NCBI GenBank assembly: GCA_013141175.1
Contig: JABFRN010000001.1
Coordinates: forward strand, 1,317,444 to 1,381,443
From: Lysobacter sp.
Lineage (GTDB): Bacteria > Pseudomonadota > Gammaproteobacteria > Xanthomonadales > Xanthomonadaceae
Direction of reading: 5' to 3'
DNA length: 64,000 bases
Shown here: in pieces, positions 42,288 through 51,996 of the stretch
Numbering within the stretch: position 1 is the stretch's first letter
Layout of the letters: every line of letters starts with the position of its first letter
Notes under the pieces: generated by a model
What the model was told of the DNA's origin: nothing
Databases searched by the model: none
Seen by the model: only the letters and a program-made list of their open reading frames with translations
Translations under genes and position numbers: made by a program

Positions 42288-43630
42288 ACGCCACAGCACC
42301 CAAGCGCTTGCGCTGCGCCGTCTATACCCGCAAGTCCACGGAGGAAGGACTGGAGATGGCGTACACCTCGATCGATGCCCAGCGCGATTCGGGTGCGGCC
42401 TACATCGCCAGCCGTCGCGCCGAGGGATGGATTCCGGTCGCCGACGATTACGACGATGGCGGCTTCTCCGGCGGCACCCTCGAACGCCCTGCCCTGCAGC
42501 GGCTGATGGCGGACATCGCGGCGGGCCAGATCGACATCGTCGTCTCCTACAAGATCGACCGCCTCAGCCGCTCCCTGTTCGACTTCGCCGAATTGGTGAA
42601 GATCTTCGACAAGCACGGCGTGACCTTCGTGTCGGTGACCCAGCAGTTCAACACCACCGACGCGATGGGACGGATGCTGCTGAACATCCTTCTGACCTTC
42701 GCTCAGTTCGAGCGCGAGCTGACCTCCGAGCGCATCCGCGACAAGTTTGCGGCCAGCAAGAAGAAGGGCATGTGGATGCACGGCATCACCCCACTCGGTT
42801 ACGACGTCAAGGATCGCCGGCTGGTGATCAATGAAGCCGAGGCCGAACAGGTCCGAACGCTGTTCCGCCGCTTTCTCGAAGTGGGTTCGATGATGAAGGT
42901 GGCGCAGGAAGCCCGCGCGCGCGGCTGGCGCAACAAATCGTGGACGGCGAAGACAGGACGGCAACATATCGGGAGGCCGCACGATCGCAGCACGATCTTC
43001 AAGATGCTGCACTGCCGAACCTATCTCGGCGAACTCAAGAACCGGGATCAGTATGTCGAGGGCACGCACCCGCCGATCATCGACCGGTCCCTGTGGGACG
43101 AGGTGCATGCGCGCCTTCAAGTCAGTGGCACCGTGCGCGCAGGCGCGGCCCGTCAAGGCAAGGTGGCCTTCCTGCTGAAGGGCCTGCTGACCGGCCCGGA
43201 CGGCCGTGCCCTGACGCCGTGGCACACGACCAAGGCCAACGGGCGCACCTACCGCTACTACCTCAGCACGCGCGACATTCACGAGGGGCGGAAGGCGTCC
43301 GGCCTGCCGCGCCTGCCGGCCGGAGAACTGGAGGCGGCCGTGGTCGCGCAGCTGCGGCGCCTGCTCCGCGCACCGGAGATGGTCGCAGCCATGATCCCGC
43401 AGGCCATCGCACTGGATCCGACCTTGGACGAAGCACAGGTCACGGTGGCGATGACGCAGGTCGAGCGGGTGTGGGACCAGTTGTTTCCGGCTGAGCAGCA
43501 GCGGCTGGTTCGCCTGCTAGTCGAGAAGGTCATCGTGACGCCGACGAATCTGGAGCTGCGGCTGCGTCCCGGTGGCGTTGGCGCCCTCACAGCCGAATCA
43601 CGGCAGACCGCCGAAGAGATTGCAGCATGA
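42284..43630 (+). CDS. Large serine recombinase (probable integrase)
   Basis: The 448-residue protein has the N-terminal resolvase domain: RCAVYTRKSTEEGLEMAYTS, with Ser18 as the likely nucleophile, and YKIDRLSRSLFDFAELV and MGRMLLNILLTFAQFERELT further on. The recombinase domain follows (residues about 165-285), and the C-terminal ribbon-like region (GLLTGPDGRALTPWHTTKAN) lacks the usual cysteines. It is the only recombinase in the prophage, and so the probable integrase, although it sits at the end with no visible attachment site. Confidence 0.9.
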   Translation: MNATAPKRLRCAVYTRKSTEEGLEMAYTSIDAQRDSGAAYIASRRAEGWIPVADDYDDGGFSGGTLERPALQRLMADIAAGQIDIVVSYKIDRLSRSLFDFAELVKIFDKHGVTFVSVTQQFNTTDAMGRMLLNILLTFAQFERELTSERIRDKFAASKKKGMWMHGITPLGYDVKDRRLVINEAEAEQVRTLFRRFLEVGSMMKVAQEARARGWRNKSWTAKTGRQHIGRPHDRSTIFKMLHCRTYLGELKNRDQYVEGTHPPIIDRSLWDEVHARLQVSGTVRAGAARQGKVAFLLKGLLTGPDGRALTPWHTTKANGRTYRYYLSTRDIHEGRKASGLPRLPAGELEAAVVAQLRRLLRAPEMVAAMIPQAIALDPTLDEAQVTVAMTQVERVWDQLFPAEQQRLVRLLVEKVIVTPTNLELRLRPGGVGALTAESRQTAEEIAA

Positions 43631-44061
43631 GCAGCCCGACGCTGACCGTATCCGGCCCGGCGGCCGAGGTGGTCGCCAGCGACGGGGGAGTCGTACTGAA
43701 CGTCCCCATAGCCCTGAAGCGGCGCAGCGGCCGGCGGGTGGTGACGGTCGCTGGCGCGGAGCCCGTGGCGGCAACCCGCGCCGGGGCCACCCCACTGCAA
43801 CTGGCGCTGGCCCGTGGCCACCGCTGGCTGCGGATGCTGGAAACCGGCGAAGCGGCCTCGATGTGCGACATCGCCCGCCGCGAGGGCACCAACCACAGCT
43901 ATGTCGCTCGGCACATCAACCTGACTCTGCTGGCGCCGGACATCGTCGCCGCGATCCTGGACGAGACCCTGCCGGAGGGCGTCCAGCTCCTGTCCTTGGC
44001 GATCAACCCGCCGATGCTGTGGGAGGACCAATGGAGATGGCGCGTGGGGATGACGACATAA
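43627..44061 (+). CDS. HTH protein of the recombinase module
   Basis: The 144-residue protein, coupled by ATGA to the recombinase, contains ASMCDIARREGTNHSYVARH and LLAPDIVAAILDETLPEG, a helix-turn-helix seen in proteins that follow serine recombinases of this type. It may act as a recombination directionality or accessory factor; that is inference. Confidence 0.75.
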   Translation: MSSPTLTVSGPAAEVVASDGGVVLNVPIALKRRSGRRVVTVAGAEPVAATRAGATPLQLALARGHRWLRMLETGEAASMCDIARREGTNHSYVARHINLTLLAPDIVAAILDETLPEGVQLLSLAINPPMLWEDQWRWRVGMTT

Positions 44062-44267
44062 GCCTCTGCTCCGCCGCAGGAATTCCGTGCTTCTCGGTGC
44101 GCGCGCGATTGCGCTACGCTGCAATCTGGCAGGTGAAACATGAAGTACATCGACAAGTACAGCGACGCGCCGTAGTCGCCTGATCGAGGTGCCGTCTCGC
44201 TCCTGGAACCGTGTACCGGGGCGTTCGCCACTTGACGCGCCCCTCGCGAAGGCGTTCCATAGTCGAC

Positions 44268-44660
44268 ATGGCATTACTGCGATTCAGACGCACACGTGTC
44301 CGCCGAACCATGGCGGCGTGCGCCTTGTTTTGCATGCTGTACCTGCAAGTCGCGGTGGCCGCGTATGCCTGTCCTGTCCAGGTACCGCCATCGGAGCCCG
44401 CACCGACGATGGTTGAATGCGAGGATATGACGATGCCGGACCCCGAGGCACCGGCGCTGTGCATCGCGCACTGTCAGGACAGTCAGATCGCGACCCCCGA
44501 TCTCAATCCCTTGCAGGTGCCGCCATCGGCCCTGCCTCCATTGCACTTCGCCTTGACCGAGGCCTTGCTGCCGCCGGTGCGCGCGCAATACTACGAAGAC
44601 GTTCCCGTCTGCCAGTCGGACCCACCGACCGCGCAACGCTTCTGTAGCCTGCAGATCTAA
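44268..44660 (+). CDS. Small secreted cysteine-rich protein of the cus operon
   Basis: The 130-residue protein has an N-terminal signal (RRTMAACALFCMLYLQVAVA) and a mature region with Cys/Met-rich parts (ECEDMTMPDPEAPALCIAHC). Similar small exported proteins often precede copper or Czc-type efflux genes. It stands 71 nt before the CusC-like gene, on the same strand. It probably has no catalysis; a periplasmic metal-sensing or buffering role is inference. Confidence 0.7.
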   Translation: MALLRFRRTRVRRTMAACALFCMLYLQVAVAAYACPVQVPPSEPAPTMVECEDMTMPDPEAPALCIAHCQDSQIATPDLNPLQVPPSALPPLHFALTEALLPPVRAQYYEDVPVCQSDPPTAQRFCSLQI

Positions 44661-44731
44661 GCCCCGACCGCGACTCGCTCTCGCGCTGCCGATACCGGCG
44701 GCGCGCTCGTCGTTGCGTGTTCGGAGGTCTT

Positions 44732-46036
44732 ATGTCCGTTTTCTGTTCGCTGTACCGCCGGTGCAGCTTCCGCCATTGGGCGGCGCTGGTGCTTGCCCTG
44801 ACATTCGTGGCCGCACCTGCATGGTCGGCTGCGCCCATTGCGTTCGATGATGCCGTGCGCTTGGCGGTGGAGCACGCGCCCGCGCTCCAGGCGCGGCGAT
44901 TGCAGACCGAAGCCGCCCGGGAAGACGCGGCGCGTGCCGCTGCGCTGCCTGATCCCAGGCTGACGCTGGGACTTACCAACGTCCCGGTCACCGGCACGGA
45001 TGCGTTCGACCTGCGCGCCGATGACATGACCATGAAGCAGGTCGGTGTCATGCAGGAATTCCCGGCGTGGGCCAAGCGCCAGGCCCGCCGCGCGGTGGCC
45101 GATCGCATGATCGAACAGACGCAGGCGCTGACCTTGGTCGAACGACTGGCCGTCCGCCAAGCCGCCGCCCAGGCCTGGATCGCCTTGTGGACCGCCCAGC
45201 GTGAAATCGAGGCGCTGCAGGCCCAGCGGGAGCAATCGGCTCTTGCGATCAGTATCGCCAAGGCACGGTTGGCCGGCGGGACAGGTACCGCGGCCGATGC
45301 CTTGGCAGCCCAGTCGGCGGCGCTGGAACTGGACAATCGCATCGATGCGGCCGAGGCGGACGTCGCGGCGGCCCGCGCCACGTTGGCGCGCTGGCTGGGC
45401 ATCGAACCCGAAGAGCTGACGATCATCGGTGCATCGCCGGACCTGACCGTGCTGTCCGTCGACGAGTCCTCTTTGCTGACGTCGGTGGCTCGCCAAGGCC
45501 CGCTGCTAGCGTGGCAGTCGCGCGAATCGGTAGCCGAGGCTGCCGTGGCCGCCGCCGTGGCCGAAACGCGCCCCGACTGGAGCGTGAGTGCGATGTACGG
45601 CCAGCGTGAGCGCACGTCGGGTGGTATGCCGCGCAGCGACATGCTGAGCATCGAGTTCTCCATTGGCCTGCCGCTGTTGACGCGCAATCGTCAGGATCGC
45701 GGCGTCGCGGCGCGACGCGCGGAGTTGGATGCGGTCGCGGCCGAGCACGAGGATGCACGCCGCATGCAGGTCGAAGCCGTGCGCCGTGGCCTCGCCGAAT
45801 GGCATGGACTGAAGCGTCAGATCGCACGCAAGGAACAACAGGCGTTGCCGCTGGCGCACGATCGCTCGCAGGTCGCATTGGCGGCCTATCGCGGCGGCGG
45901 CTCATTGCAGCCGTGGCTCGACGCCCGCCGCGACGAACTTGAACTGCACATCGAACACGCTCGCCATCTGGGCGAACTCGGGCGCGTCTGGTCCGCGCTC
46001 GCCTACCTGCTCGACGATGAGGAAAAGCAGCCATGA
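44732..46036 (+). CDS. cusC: CusC-like outer membrane efflux channel
   Basis: The 434-residue TolC-family protein has a signal peptide (ALVLALTFVAAPAWSAA) and the two repeated helical halves with Ala/Glu-rich coiled coils (ALQARRLQTEAAREDAARAA; LALTFV and ADALAAQSAALELDNRIDAA). ATG 44732 follows GGAGGT. There is no lipobox. It overlaps the adaptor gene by four bases and would form the outer channel of a Cu(I)/Ag(I) pump. Confidence 0.88.
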   Translation: MSVFCSLYRRCSFRHWAALVLALTFVAAPAWSAAPIAFDDAVRLAVEHAPALQARRLQTEAAREDAARAAALPDPRLTLGLTNVPVTGTDAFDLRADDMTMKQVGVMQEFPAWAKRQARRAVADRMIEQTQALTLVERLAVRQAAAQAWIALWTAQREIEALQAQREQSALAISIAKARLAGGTGTAADALAAQSAALELDNRIDAAEADVAAARATLARWLGIEPEELTIIGASPDLTVLSVDESSLLTSVARQGPLLAWQSRESVAEAAVAAAVAETRPDWSVSAMYGQRERTSGGMPRSDMLSIEFSIGLPLLTRNRQDRGVAARRAELDAVAAEHEDARRMQVEAVRRGLAEWHGLKRQIARKEQQALPLAHDRSQVALAAYRGGGSLQPWLDARRDELELHIEHARHLGELGRVWSALAYLLDDEEKQP

Positions 46037-47559
46037 CCCGCAAGCAAACGTATGCGATCGCGATGTTGCTTGCCGTCGGCCTGTTGGCCGTCGGTCTATT
46101 CGCAGGCCACTGGTGGGCGCGACACCATGCCGGGGACGGCAAAGGGATGGTCGCCGATACCGAATCGACCGCCGATGCGCGCAAAGCCCTGTACTGGTTC
46201 GATCCGATGGTGCCGGACCAGCACTTCGACAAGCCGGGCAAGTCGCCCTTCATGGACATGCAGTTGGTGCCCAAATATGCCGACGAGGTGACCTCGTCCG
46301 ACGTGCGCATTGCGTCGGGTGTGCAGCAGAACGTGGGTATGCGCACGGCCCCGGTCGAAACCGGCACGCTCGCGTCCGAGATCCGCGTGCCGGGCACCTT
46401 GACTTGGGATCTGCGCCAGGAATTTGTGGTCAGCGCCCGCGTCGAGGGCATCGTGACGCGGGTCGAGGTGAAGGCACCGTTCGAGCCGGTCCGTCGCGGC
46501 CAGCCGCTTGCGACCTTGCTGGCCCCCGAGTGGAGCAGCGCGCTGGCCGAAGCGCAGGCGCTGGGCGATGCGCGCTCGGCATCCGCACGGGAGTTGCGCA
46601 GCGCAGCGCAACAGCGATTGCGCGTGCTGGGGGTGTCCGGTCGCAGCGGCAGCGGCGGTGTGGTGTTGACGGCGCCGGGCGATGGCGTGGTGAGCGAGGT
46701 GCTGGTACGCGAAGGCCAGACGGTGATGACGGGAACGCCGCTGTTCCGTATCAACGGCACGGCCACGTTGTGGCTGGAGGCCGCGATTCCACAAGCCGGC
46801 GTGGCCGGCATCCGGCCCGGCACGCCGGTCGAGGCGATGATCGATGCATTGCCCGGGCAGATATTCGCCGGCGAGGTGGAAGCCCTGCTGCCGCAGATCG
46901 ACTCGATTAGCCGGACCCAGCGCGCGCGCGTCGTGCTGCGCAATCCGCAAGGTCAGTTGGTGCCGGGCATGTTCGCCGAATTGCGTCTGCGCCCGGAAGG
47001 TGGCCAAGCGGTGCCGCTGGTGCCGAACGAGGCATTGATCGCAACGGGTACCGACAGCCGCGTCATCGTGGTCGGCACGGACGGGGCGTTCCAGCCGGTG
47101 CGCGTGCGCACGGGCCGCAGCAGCGGCGGCAAGACGGAAATCCTCGCCGGCCTGCAAGGGGGCGAGCGCGTGGTCGTCTCCGGCCAGTTCCTGATCGACT
47201 CCGAAGCCAGCCTCTCTGGGGCGTTGCAGCGTCTGCAAGCCCCGGAAGCACCTGCACCGATTACGAAGCCGATGCAGGACATGGAGACGTCATCCAAGGC
47301 GATATCGACAGCATCAAAACCGACGATGCCGAAAACGACAGTCCACAAGCCGAATGCCGGCAAGCCGTCCGATAGGGCACGGCGCTCATGCACGGTGGCG
47401 TACTGGTACGACCCGATGGTGCCGGACCAGCATTTCGAGCAACCGGGCAAGTCGCCCTTCATGGACATGCAGTTGGTGCCGAAGTTTGATTCGGGCGCGG
47501 ATTCCAATTGCACTGTGCGCGATGTCGAAGCCGCGGCCACAGCGGAGCCACGGCCATGA
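46033..47559 (+). CDS. cusB: CusB-like adaptor with duplicated metal-binding domain
   Basis: The 508-residue periplasmic adaptor begins with a membrane anchor and carries a heavy-metal-binding domain ([18 protein letters not shown], residues 54-81), the barrel/lipoyl/hairpin core, and then a second, nearly identical metal-binding domain at residues 457-484 ([18 protein letters not shown]) after a Lys/Thr/Pro-rich linker. Usual CusB proteins carry at most one such domain. The two DNA segments (46192-46275 and 47401-47484) differ at only a few bases, suggesting recent duplication. Confidence 0.88.
   Translation: MTRKQTYAIAMLLAVGLLAVGLFAGHWWARHHAGDGKGMVADTESTADARKALYWFDPMVPDQHFDKPGKSPFMDMQLVPKYADEVTSSDVRIASGVQQNVGMRTAPVETGTLASEIRVPGTLTWDLRQEFVVSARVEGIVTRVEVKAPFEPVRRGQPLATLLAPEWSSALAEAQALGDARSASARELRSAAQQRLRVLGVSGRSGSGGVVLTAPGDGVVSEVLVREGQTVMTGTPLFRINGTATLWLEAAIPQAGVAGIRPGTPVEAMIDALPGQIFAGEVEALLPQIDSISRTQRARVVLRNPQGQLVPGMFAELRLRPEGGQAVPLVPNEALIATGTDSRVIVVGTDGAFQPVRVRTGRSSGGKTEILAGLQGGERVVVSGQFLIDSEASLSGALQRLQAPEAPAPITKPMQDMETSSKAISTASKPTMPKTTVHKPNAGKPSDRARRSCTVAYWYDPMVPDQHFEQPGKSPFMDMQLVPKFDSGADSNCTVRDVEAAATAEPRP
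46192..47484 (+). repeat. Direct repeat of the metal-binding domain inside the CusB-like gene
   Basis: Segments 46192-46275 and 47401-47484, both beginning TACTGGT, match at most positions over 84 bp, including GATGGTGCCGGACCAGCA and GGGCAAGTCGCCCTTCATGG. They lie at the two ends of one gene. Identity including most third codon positions indicates recent duplication or gene conversion. Confidence 0.75.
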
Positions 47560-50500
47560 TCGCCCGGCTCATCCGGATTTGTATCGCCAACCGTGGCTTG
47601 GTGCTGTTGATAGCCGTGCTGCTGGCGGCAGGGGGTATCTCGTCCGTGCGGCAGACGCCATTGGACGCGCTGCCGGATCTGTCCGATACGCAGGTGATCA
47701 TTCGTACGCAGTGGCCCGGGCAAACGCCGCGCATCATCGAGGATCAGGTCACCTATCCGCTGACAACAACAATGCTCTCCGTCCCGGGCGTGCGCGCGGT
47801 GCGCGGCTACTCCTTCTTCGGCGACTCCTTCGTCTACATCCTGTTCGACGACGACACCGATCTGTACTGGGCGCGTTCGCGGGTCCTCGAATACCTCAGC
47901 CAAGTACGCGGCCGCCTGCCGGAGGGCGTGAATCCCGCGCTCGGCCCCGACGCCACCGGCCTGGGCTGGATCTACGAGTACGCGCTCGTCGATCGCAGTG
48001 GCCAGCACGACCTTGGCCAACTGCGGGCGCTGCAGGATTGGATGTTGCGCTACGAACTGAAGACCATCCCCGATGTGGCCGAGGTCGCGAGCATCGGCGG
48101 CATGGTCCGCGCCTGGCAGATCGTGCCCGAGCCACAGGCGCTGGCGGCCCGGGGTATTACCGTCGCGCAGCTGGTGGATGCGGTGGAAGCAGCCAATGGC
48201 GCCACCGGCGGTTCGGTGATCGAACAGGGCGAAGCCGAGCTGATGGTACGCAGCGAGGGTTATCTGCGCACGACCGGGGACTTCGAGCGGGTGCCGGTGA
48301 CGACCGCCGCCGGTGGCGTGCCGGTGCTGCTGGGTGAGATCGCCACCGTGCAGCGCGGCCCGACGTTCCGTCGCGGCATCGCCGAGTTGGATGGCGAGGG
48401 CGAAGTCGCCGGCGGCGTGATCGTGCTGCGTACCGGCAAGGATGCGTTGACGGCCATCGACCGCGTCAAGGCGAAGCTGCAGGCATTGCAAACCAGTCTG
48501 CCAAAAGGCGTGGAGATCGTGCCGGTCTACGACCGTTCCGAACTGATCCGCGAGGCGGTCGGCAATCTCACGCGCAAGCTCGGCGAAGAGTTTCTGGTCG
48601 TCGCGCTGGTGTGCGCGGTGTTCCTGTGGCATCTGCGTTCGGCGCTGGTGGCAGTGATCACATTGCCGCTGGGGGTGCTGGCAGCGTTCATCGTGATGCG
48701 TTATCAGGGCATCAGCGCGAACTTGCTGTCGCTCGGCGGTATTGCGATCGCGATCGGCGCGATGGTCGATGCGGCGGTGGTGATGATCGAGAACGCGCAC
48801 AAGCATCTGGAGCACTGGCGCGACGCGCACGGTGAAGACCCGGCGGGTGAGGCGCGCTGGCGGTTGATGGCGGACGCGGCCAGCGAAGTCGGCCCGGCGC
48901 TGTTCGCCAGTCTGTTGGTCATCACCCTGTCGTTCGTGCCGGTGTTCGCGCTGCAGGCCCAGGAAGGTCGGTTGTTCGCGCCGCTGGCCTATACCAAGAC
49001 GTATGCGATGGCGGCGGCGGCCGGCTTGTCGGTCACGTTGATTCCGGTGTTGATGGGATATCTGATCCGGGGGCGCATCCGACCCGAGACGGCCAACCCG
49101 CTGAACCGGATGCTGATCGCCGGCTATCGGCCGGTGCTGAACACGGTGTTGCGGCATCCACGTCTGACGCTGATCGCCAGCAGCCTGCTGTTGTTGCTGA
49201 CCGTGATCCCGTATACCCGCATCGGCAGCGAATTCATGCCGCCGCTCGACGAAGGCACGTTGCTCTATATGCCGACGGCGTTGCCCGGGCTCTCCTCGGG
49301 CAAGGCCGGCGAACTGCTGCAACTGTCCGATCGCATGATCAAGACCGTGCCCGAGGTCGCGCATGTGTTCGGCAAGGCGGGCCGTGCCGAAACCGCCACC
49401 GATCCGGCGCCGATGGAAATGTTCGAGACCACGGTGACATTCAAGCCGCGCGATCAGTGGCGACCCGGCATGACGCCGGACAAGCTGCGTGCGGAACTGG
49501 ACGCGGCGGTGAAGGTGCCTGGCCTCACGAACCTGTGGGTGCCGCCAATCCGCAATCGCATCGACATGCTCGCCACCGGCATCAAGAGCCCCATCGGCAT
49601 CAAGGTGTCCGGCCCGGACACCGAGGTCATCGAACGGCTCAGCGCGCAGATCGAAGGTGTCGCCAAGACCGTCGGCGGTGTCAGTTCGGCGTTGGCCGAA
49701 CGTGTAACTGGCGGACGCTATGTCGACGTGCGCATCCGCCCGGAGGTCGCGGCCCGCTACGGTTTGAGCCAAGCGGATCTGCAGCAGCTGATCGCCATCG
49801 TCGTCGGTGGCGATGCCGTCGGCGAGACCATTGAAGGCCGCGAACGCTATCCCATCGTTATCCGTTACCCACGTAGCCAGCGCGATTCGTTGACCGCGCT
49901 GGTGCAGTTGCCGCTTGTAGCTCCGGACGGCGCACAACTGACGCTTGGCCAAGTGGCTGACCTCTCGCTCAGCCCGGGTCCACCGATGCTCAAGAGCGAG
50001 AACGGCCGACTGGTCGGTTACGTCTACGTCGATGTCGCCGGCCGCGACCTCGGTTCGGTGGTCGCCGATCTGCAGCAACGCATCGGCGCGGACGTGAAAC
50101 TGCCGGCGGGCTATGGCATCGCCTGGTCGGGACAGTACGAATATCTCGAACGCGCACTGTCCCGCCTGCGATGGGTCGTGCCGGCCGCGCTGGCGATCAT
50201 CTTCCTGCTGATCTACCTCGTGTTCCGCAGCGCCAGCGAGGCCGCCATCATCATGCTCAGCCTGCCGCTGGCGCTGGTCGGCGGGTTGTGGCTGATCTGG
50301 ACGTTGGGTCACGCGGTCTCGATCGCCACGCTGATCGGCTTCATCGCCCTGGCCGGCGTCGCCGCCGAGTTCGGCGTGATCATGCTGCTGTACCTGCGTC
50401 AGGCTTGGGAGCGGCGACTGGCGGCCGGCGAGCCCGCCACCCTCGACACGCTGGAAGCAGCGATCCGCGAAGGCGCGGTGCAGCGCGTGCGCCCGAAGGC

Positions 50501-50711
50501 GATGACCGTCGCGGTGATCCTCGCCGGCCTGTTTCCGCTGTTCGTCGGCGGTGGGGCCGGTTCGGAGGTCATGCAGCGCATTGCCGCGCCGATGCTCGGC
50601 GGGATGCTCACCGCGCCGCTGCTGTCGATGCTGGTCATCCCGGCCGCGTTCCGGCTGTTGCGCGGCCGAGCGCTGTCGCATGCATCGGCGATCGCACATG
50701 AACCCCGCTGA
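47556..50711 (+). CDS. cusA: CusA-like Cu/Ag RND efflux pump
   Basis: The 1051-residue inner-membrane pump of the HME family starts at ATG 47556, overlapping the adaptor stop. Copper-type landmarks are the segment [20 protein letters not shown], and the Met-bearing parts [19 protein letters not shown] and [20 protein letters not shown], equivalent to regions holding the methionines of E. coli CusA. Twelve transmembrane helices are predicted from the hydrophobic blocks. A long reverse-strand frame here is a composition effect. Confidence 0.94.
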   Translation: MIARLIRICIANRGLVLLIAVLLAAGGISSVRQTPLDALPDLSDTQVIIRTQWPGQTPRIIEDQVTYPLTTTMLSVPGVRAVRGYSFFGDSFVYILFDDDTDLYWARSRVLEYLSQVRGRLPEGVNPALGPDATGLGWIYEYALVDRSGQHDLGQLRALQDWMLRYELKTIPDVAEVASIGGMVRAWQIVPEPQALAARGITVAQLVDAVEAANGATGGSVIEQGEAELMVRSEGYLRTTGDFERVPVTTAAGGVPVLLGEIATVQRGPTFRRGIAELDGEGEVAGGVIVLRTGKDALTAIDRVKAKLQALQTSLPKGVEIVPVYDRSELIREAVGNLTRKLGEEFLVVALVCAVFLWHLRSALVAVITLPLGVLAAFIVMRYQGISANLLSLGGIAIAIGAMVDAAVVMIENAHKHLEHWRDAHGEDPAGEARWRLMADAASEVGPALFASLLVITLSFVPVFALQAQEGRLFAPLAYTKTYAMAAAAGLSVTLIPVLMGYLIRGRIRPETANPLNRMLIAGYRPVLNTVLRHPRLTLIASSLLLLLTVIPYTRIGSEFMPPLDEGTLLYMPTALPGLSSGKAGELLQLSDRMIKTVPEVAHVFGKAGRAETATDPAPMEMFETTVTFKPRDQWRPGMTPDKLRAELDAAVKVPGLTNLWVPPIRNRIDMLATGIKSPIGIKVSGPDTEVIERLSAQIEGVAKTVGGVSSALAERVTGGRYVDVRIRPEVAARYGLSQADLQQLIAIVVGGDAVGETIEGRERYPIVIRYPRSQRDSLTALVQLPLVAPDGAQLTLGQVADLSLSPGPPMLKSENGRLVGYVYVDVAGRDLGSVVADLQQRIGADVKLPAGYGIAWSGQYEYLERALSRLRWVVPAALAIIFLLIYLVFRSASEAAIIMLSLPLALVGGLWLIWTLGHAVSIATLIGFIALAGVAAEFGVIMLLYLRQAWERRLAAGEPATLDTLEAAIREGAVQRVRPKAMTVAVILAGLFPLFVGGGAGSEVMQRIAAPMLGGMLTAPLLSMLVIPAAFRLLRGRALSHASAIAHEPR

Positions 50712-50807
50712 GAGATCACATCCCTCGTCCCCGGTCGCGACGGCAGTCGAACTGCAGTACCGCCGCGCCATCCGTAGTCACCTGCCCATCAACCGCGAGA
50801 CATCCTC

Positions 50808-51221
50808 ATGAAAATGATATCCCCGATCCTCATCTCGACAGCCTTGTTGCTCGCCGGCTGTTCACAAGCCTCCAGCCCCGACAGGACCACCGCCGAGGGT
50901 GGGGCGGTGGAACACAAGCCGATGACGGCTACCGAGCATGCGGCAATGGCTGGGCCGACGAAACCGGTATCGACGGAAATGCCGCAGTCGGCCCGAACCG
51001 CTTCAGCGACCGGCACTGTCGAATCCGTCAACGCCGCTGCCGGCACGATTACGCTCGCTCACGGCCCGGTCGACGCATTGGGCTGGCCAGCGATGACGAT
51101 GGGGTTTAAAGCCACACCCCAGCAGATCGCGTCGGTGAAGGCCGGTCAGCTGGTGCAGTTTGAGTTCGCGTCCCAGGGTATGGACGCGACCATCATCGAA
51201 ATTGCCTTGGCGCAGCAGTAA
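50808..51221 (+). CDS. cusF: CusF-like copper-binding lipoprotein
   Basis: The 137-residue protein has a lipoprotein signal (LLLAGC) and a C-terminal CusF-like barrel: ITLAHGPVDALGWPAMTMGF contains the His, Trp and two Met positions that bind Cu(I)/Ag(I) in CusF. It is the last gene of the operon and would hand metal to the pump. Between them is a disordered His/Met-containing linker. Confidence 0.85.
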   Translation: MKMISPILISTALLLAGCSQASSPDRTTAEGGAVEHKPMTATEHAAMAGPTKPVSTEMPQSARTASATGTVESVNAAAGTITLAHGPVDALGWPAMTMGFKATPQQIASVKAGQLVQFEFASQGMDATIIEIALAQQ

Positions 51222-51230
51222 CGGGGCAGT

Positions 51231-51263
51231 TGGCCAGGCCGTCACGATGTGGGGGCCTTGCCA
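51231..51263 (+). terminator. Hairpin after the cus operon
   Basis: TGGCCAGGCC (51231-51240) and GGCCTTGCCA (51254-51263) form a nine-bp stem with one mismatch and a 13-nt loop. No T-run follows, so its terminator role is tentative. Confidence 0.35.
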
Positions 51264-51374
51264 GCATCCAGTCAATTGCATCGGGACACGCAATTTCTGC
51301 GCGCCTCACGCAGCGAAGAGATCCCGCTTGGAGATGTATTCCTACGTCAACATCTGCAGCATGCCGAACCCAAT

Positions 51375-51986
51375 TCAGTGCGCTTCATCGCCACGCCGCT
51401 CCGCACGGGCATCGCGCAGGATTTCGACCGCTTCCTTGATCACATACAAGCCGATCAACGCGCCGATAAAAAAATCCGGATACGGCGACCGCAGCCAGAG
51501 CACCAGCATCCCAGCCAAGATGACGCCAAGATTGGCCACCACATCGGCACGCGTGAACAGCCACGTCGCCCGCAGATGCACCTCGCCTGACTTCAAGGGA
51601 GCGAGCATACGCAACACGGTGACATTAACTGCCAACGACAGCAGTGCGGTACCGATCATCCAACCACTAAGCGGCTCAGCGCCGAAGACGACGCGGCGAC
51701 CTACTTCGACCAGAATACCAATGCCCAGTACCAGCAGCACGCTGCCGCTAAACAGCGCGGCATTGGCCTTGAACCGGGCCGTACGGCCGATCGCGACCAA
51801 ACCAATCGCATAAGCGGTAGCGTCGGAGAGCATGTCCAAGGCGTCGGCCAGCAGACCTGTAGACTGGGCGATCCAACCGGCAACGCCACCAATCACCGCC
51901 ATGGCCGCATTAAGTGCCAGCGCAATCCTGAGTATGCGACGCTCGTTCGCGTTCTTGGCTTCGTGATGGCAACCGCATTCGCTCAT
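51375..51986 (-). CDS. CDF-family cation transporter (short)
   Basis: The 203-residue protein has about six hydrophobic helices and CDF landmarks: GLLADALDMLSDATAYAIGL in helix 2 and LFTRADVVANLGVILAGML in helix 5. It lacks the long cytoplasmic C-terminal domain of full-length CDF exporters. It starts MSECGCHHEAKN, with Cys and His that could bind metal. Ten nt after the FTR1 gene, it is probably co-transcribed. Substrate is unknown but Zn, Cd or Pb is likely from the regulator. Confidence 0.85.
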   Translation of the reverse strand: MSECGCHHEAKNANERRILRIALALNAAMAVIGGVAGWIAQSTGLLADALDMLSDATAYAIGLVAIGRTARFKANAALFSGSVLLVLGIGILVEVGRRVVFGAEPLSGWMIGTALLSLAVNVTVLRMLAPLKSGEVHLRATWLFTRADVVANLGVILAGMLVLWLRSPYPDFFIGALIGLYVIKEAVEILRDARAERRGDEAH

Positions 51987-51996
51987 GGCAATATCC

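Larger units (their letters stand above)
7389..44061. mobile_element. Lambda-like prophage with serine recombinase (approximate limits)
   Basis: The limits are approximate: the first clear phage gene starts at 7696 and the last coupled recombinase-module gene ends at 44061. The element carries replication (D5-type primase-helicase), DNA methylation, a toxin-antitoxin pair, packaging, head, endolysin and a long-tail module in lambda order, then small accessory genes and a serine recombinase. Structural genes overlap by 1-20 nt and all point the same way with no visible frameshift, so the morphogenesis module looks intact. No phage repressor, holin, antirepressor or tyrosine integrase is recognisable. 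Attachment sites were not found by eye. Confidence 0.85.

Noticed and set aside
7389-44267. Direct repeats as attL and attR of the prophage
   Set aside because: The best shared words between the two flanks were eight bases (CTGATCGA), which is not above chance.
46953-50771. A 1272-codon open frame on the strand opposite cusA
   Set aside because: It mirrors the codon positions of a clear CusA gene in GC-rich DNA, encodes a low-complexity Arg/Gln/His-rich product and has no ribosome binding site.
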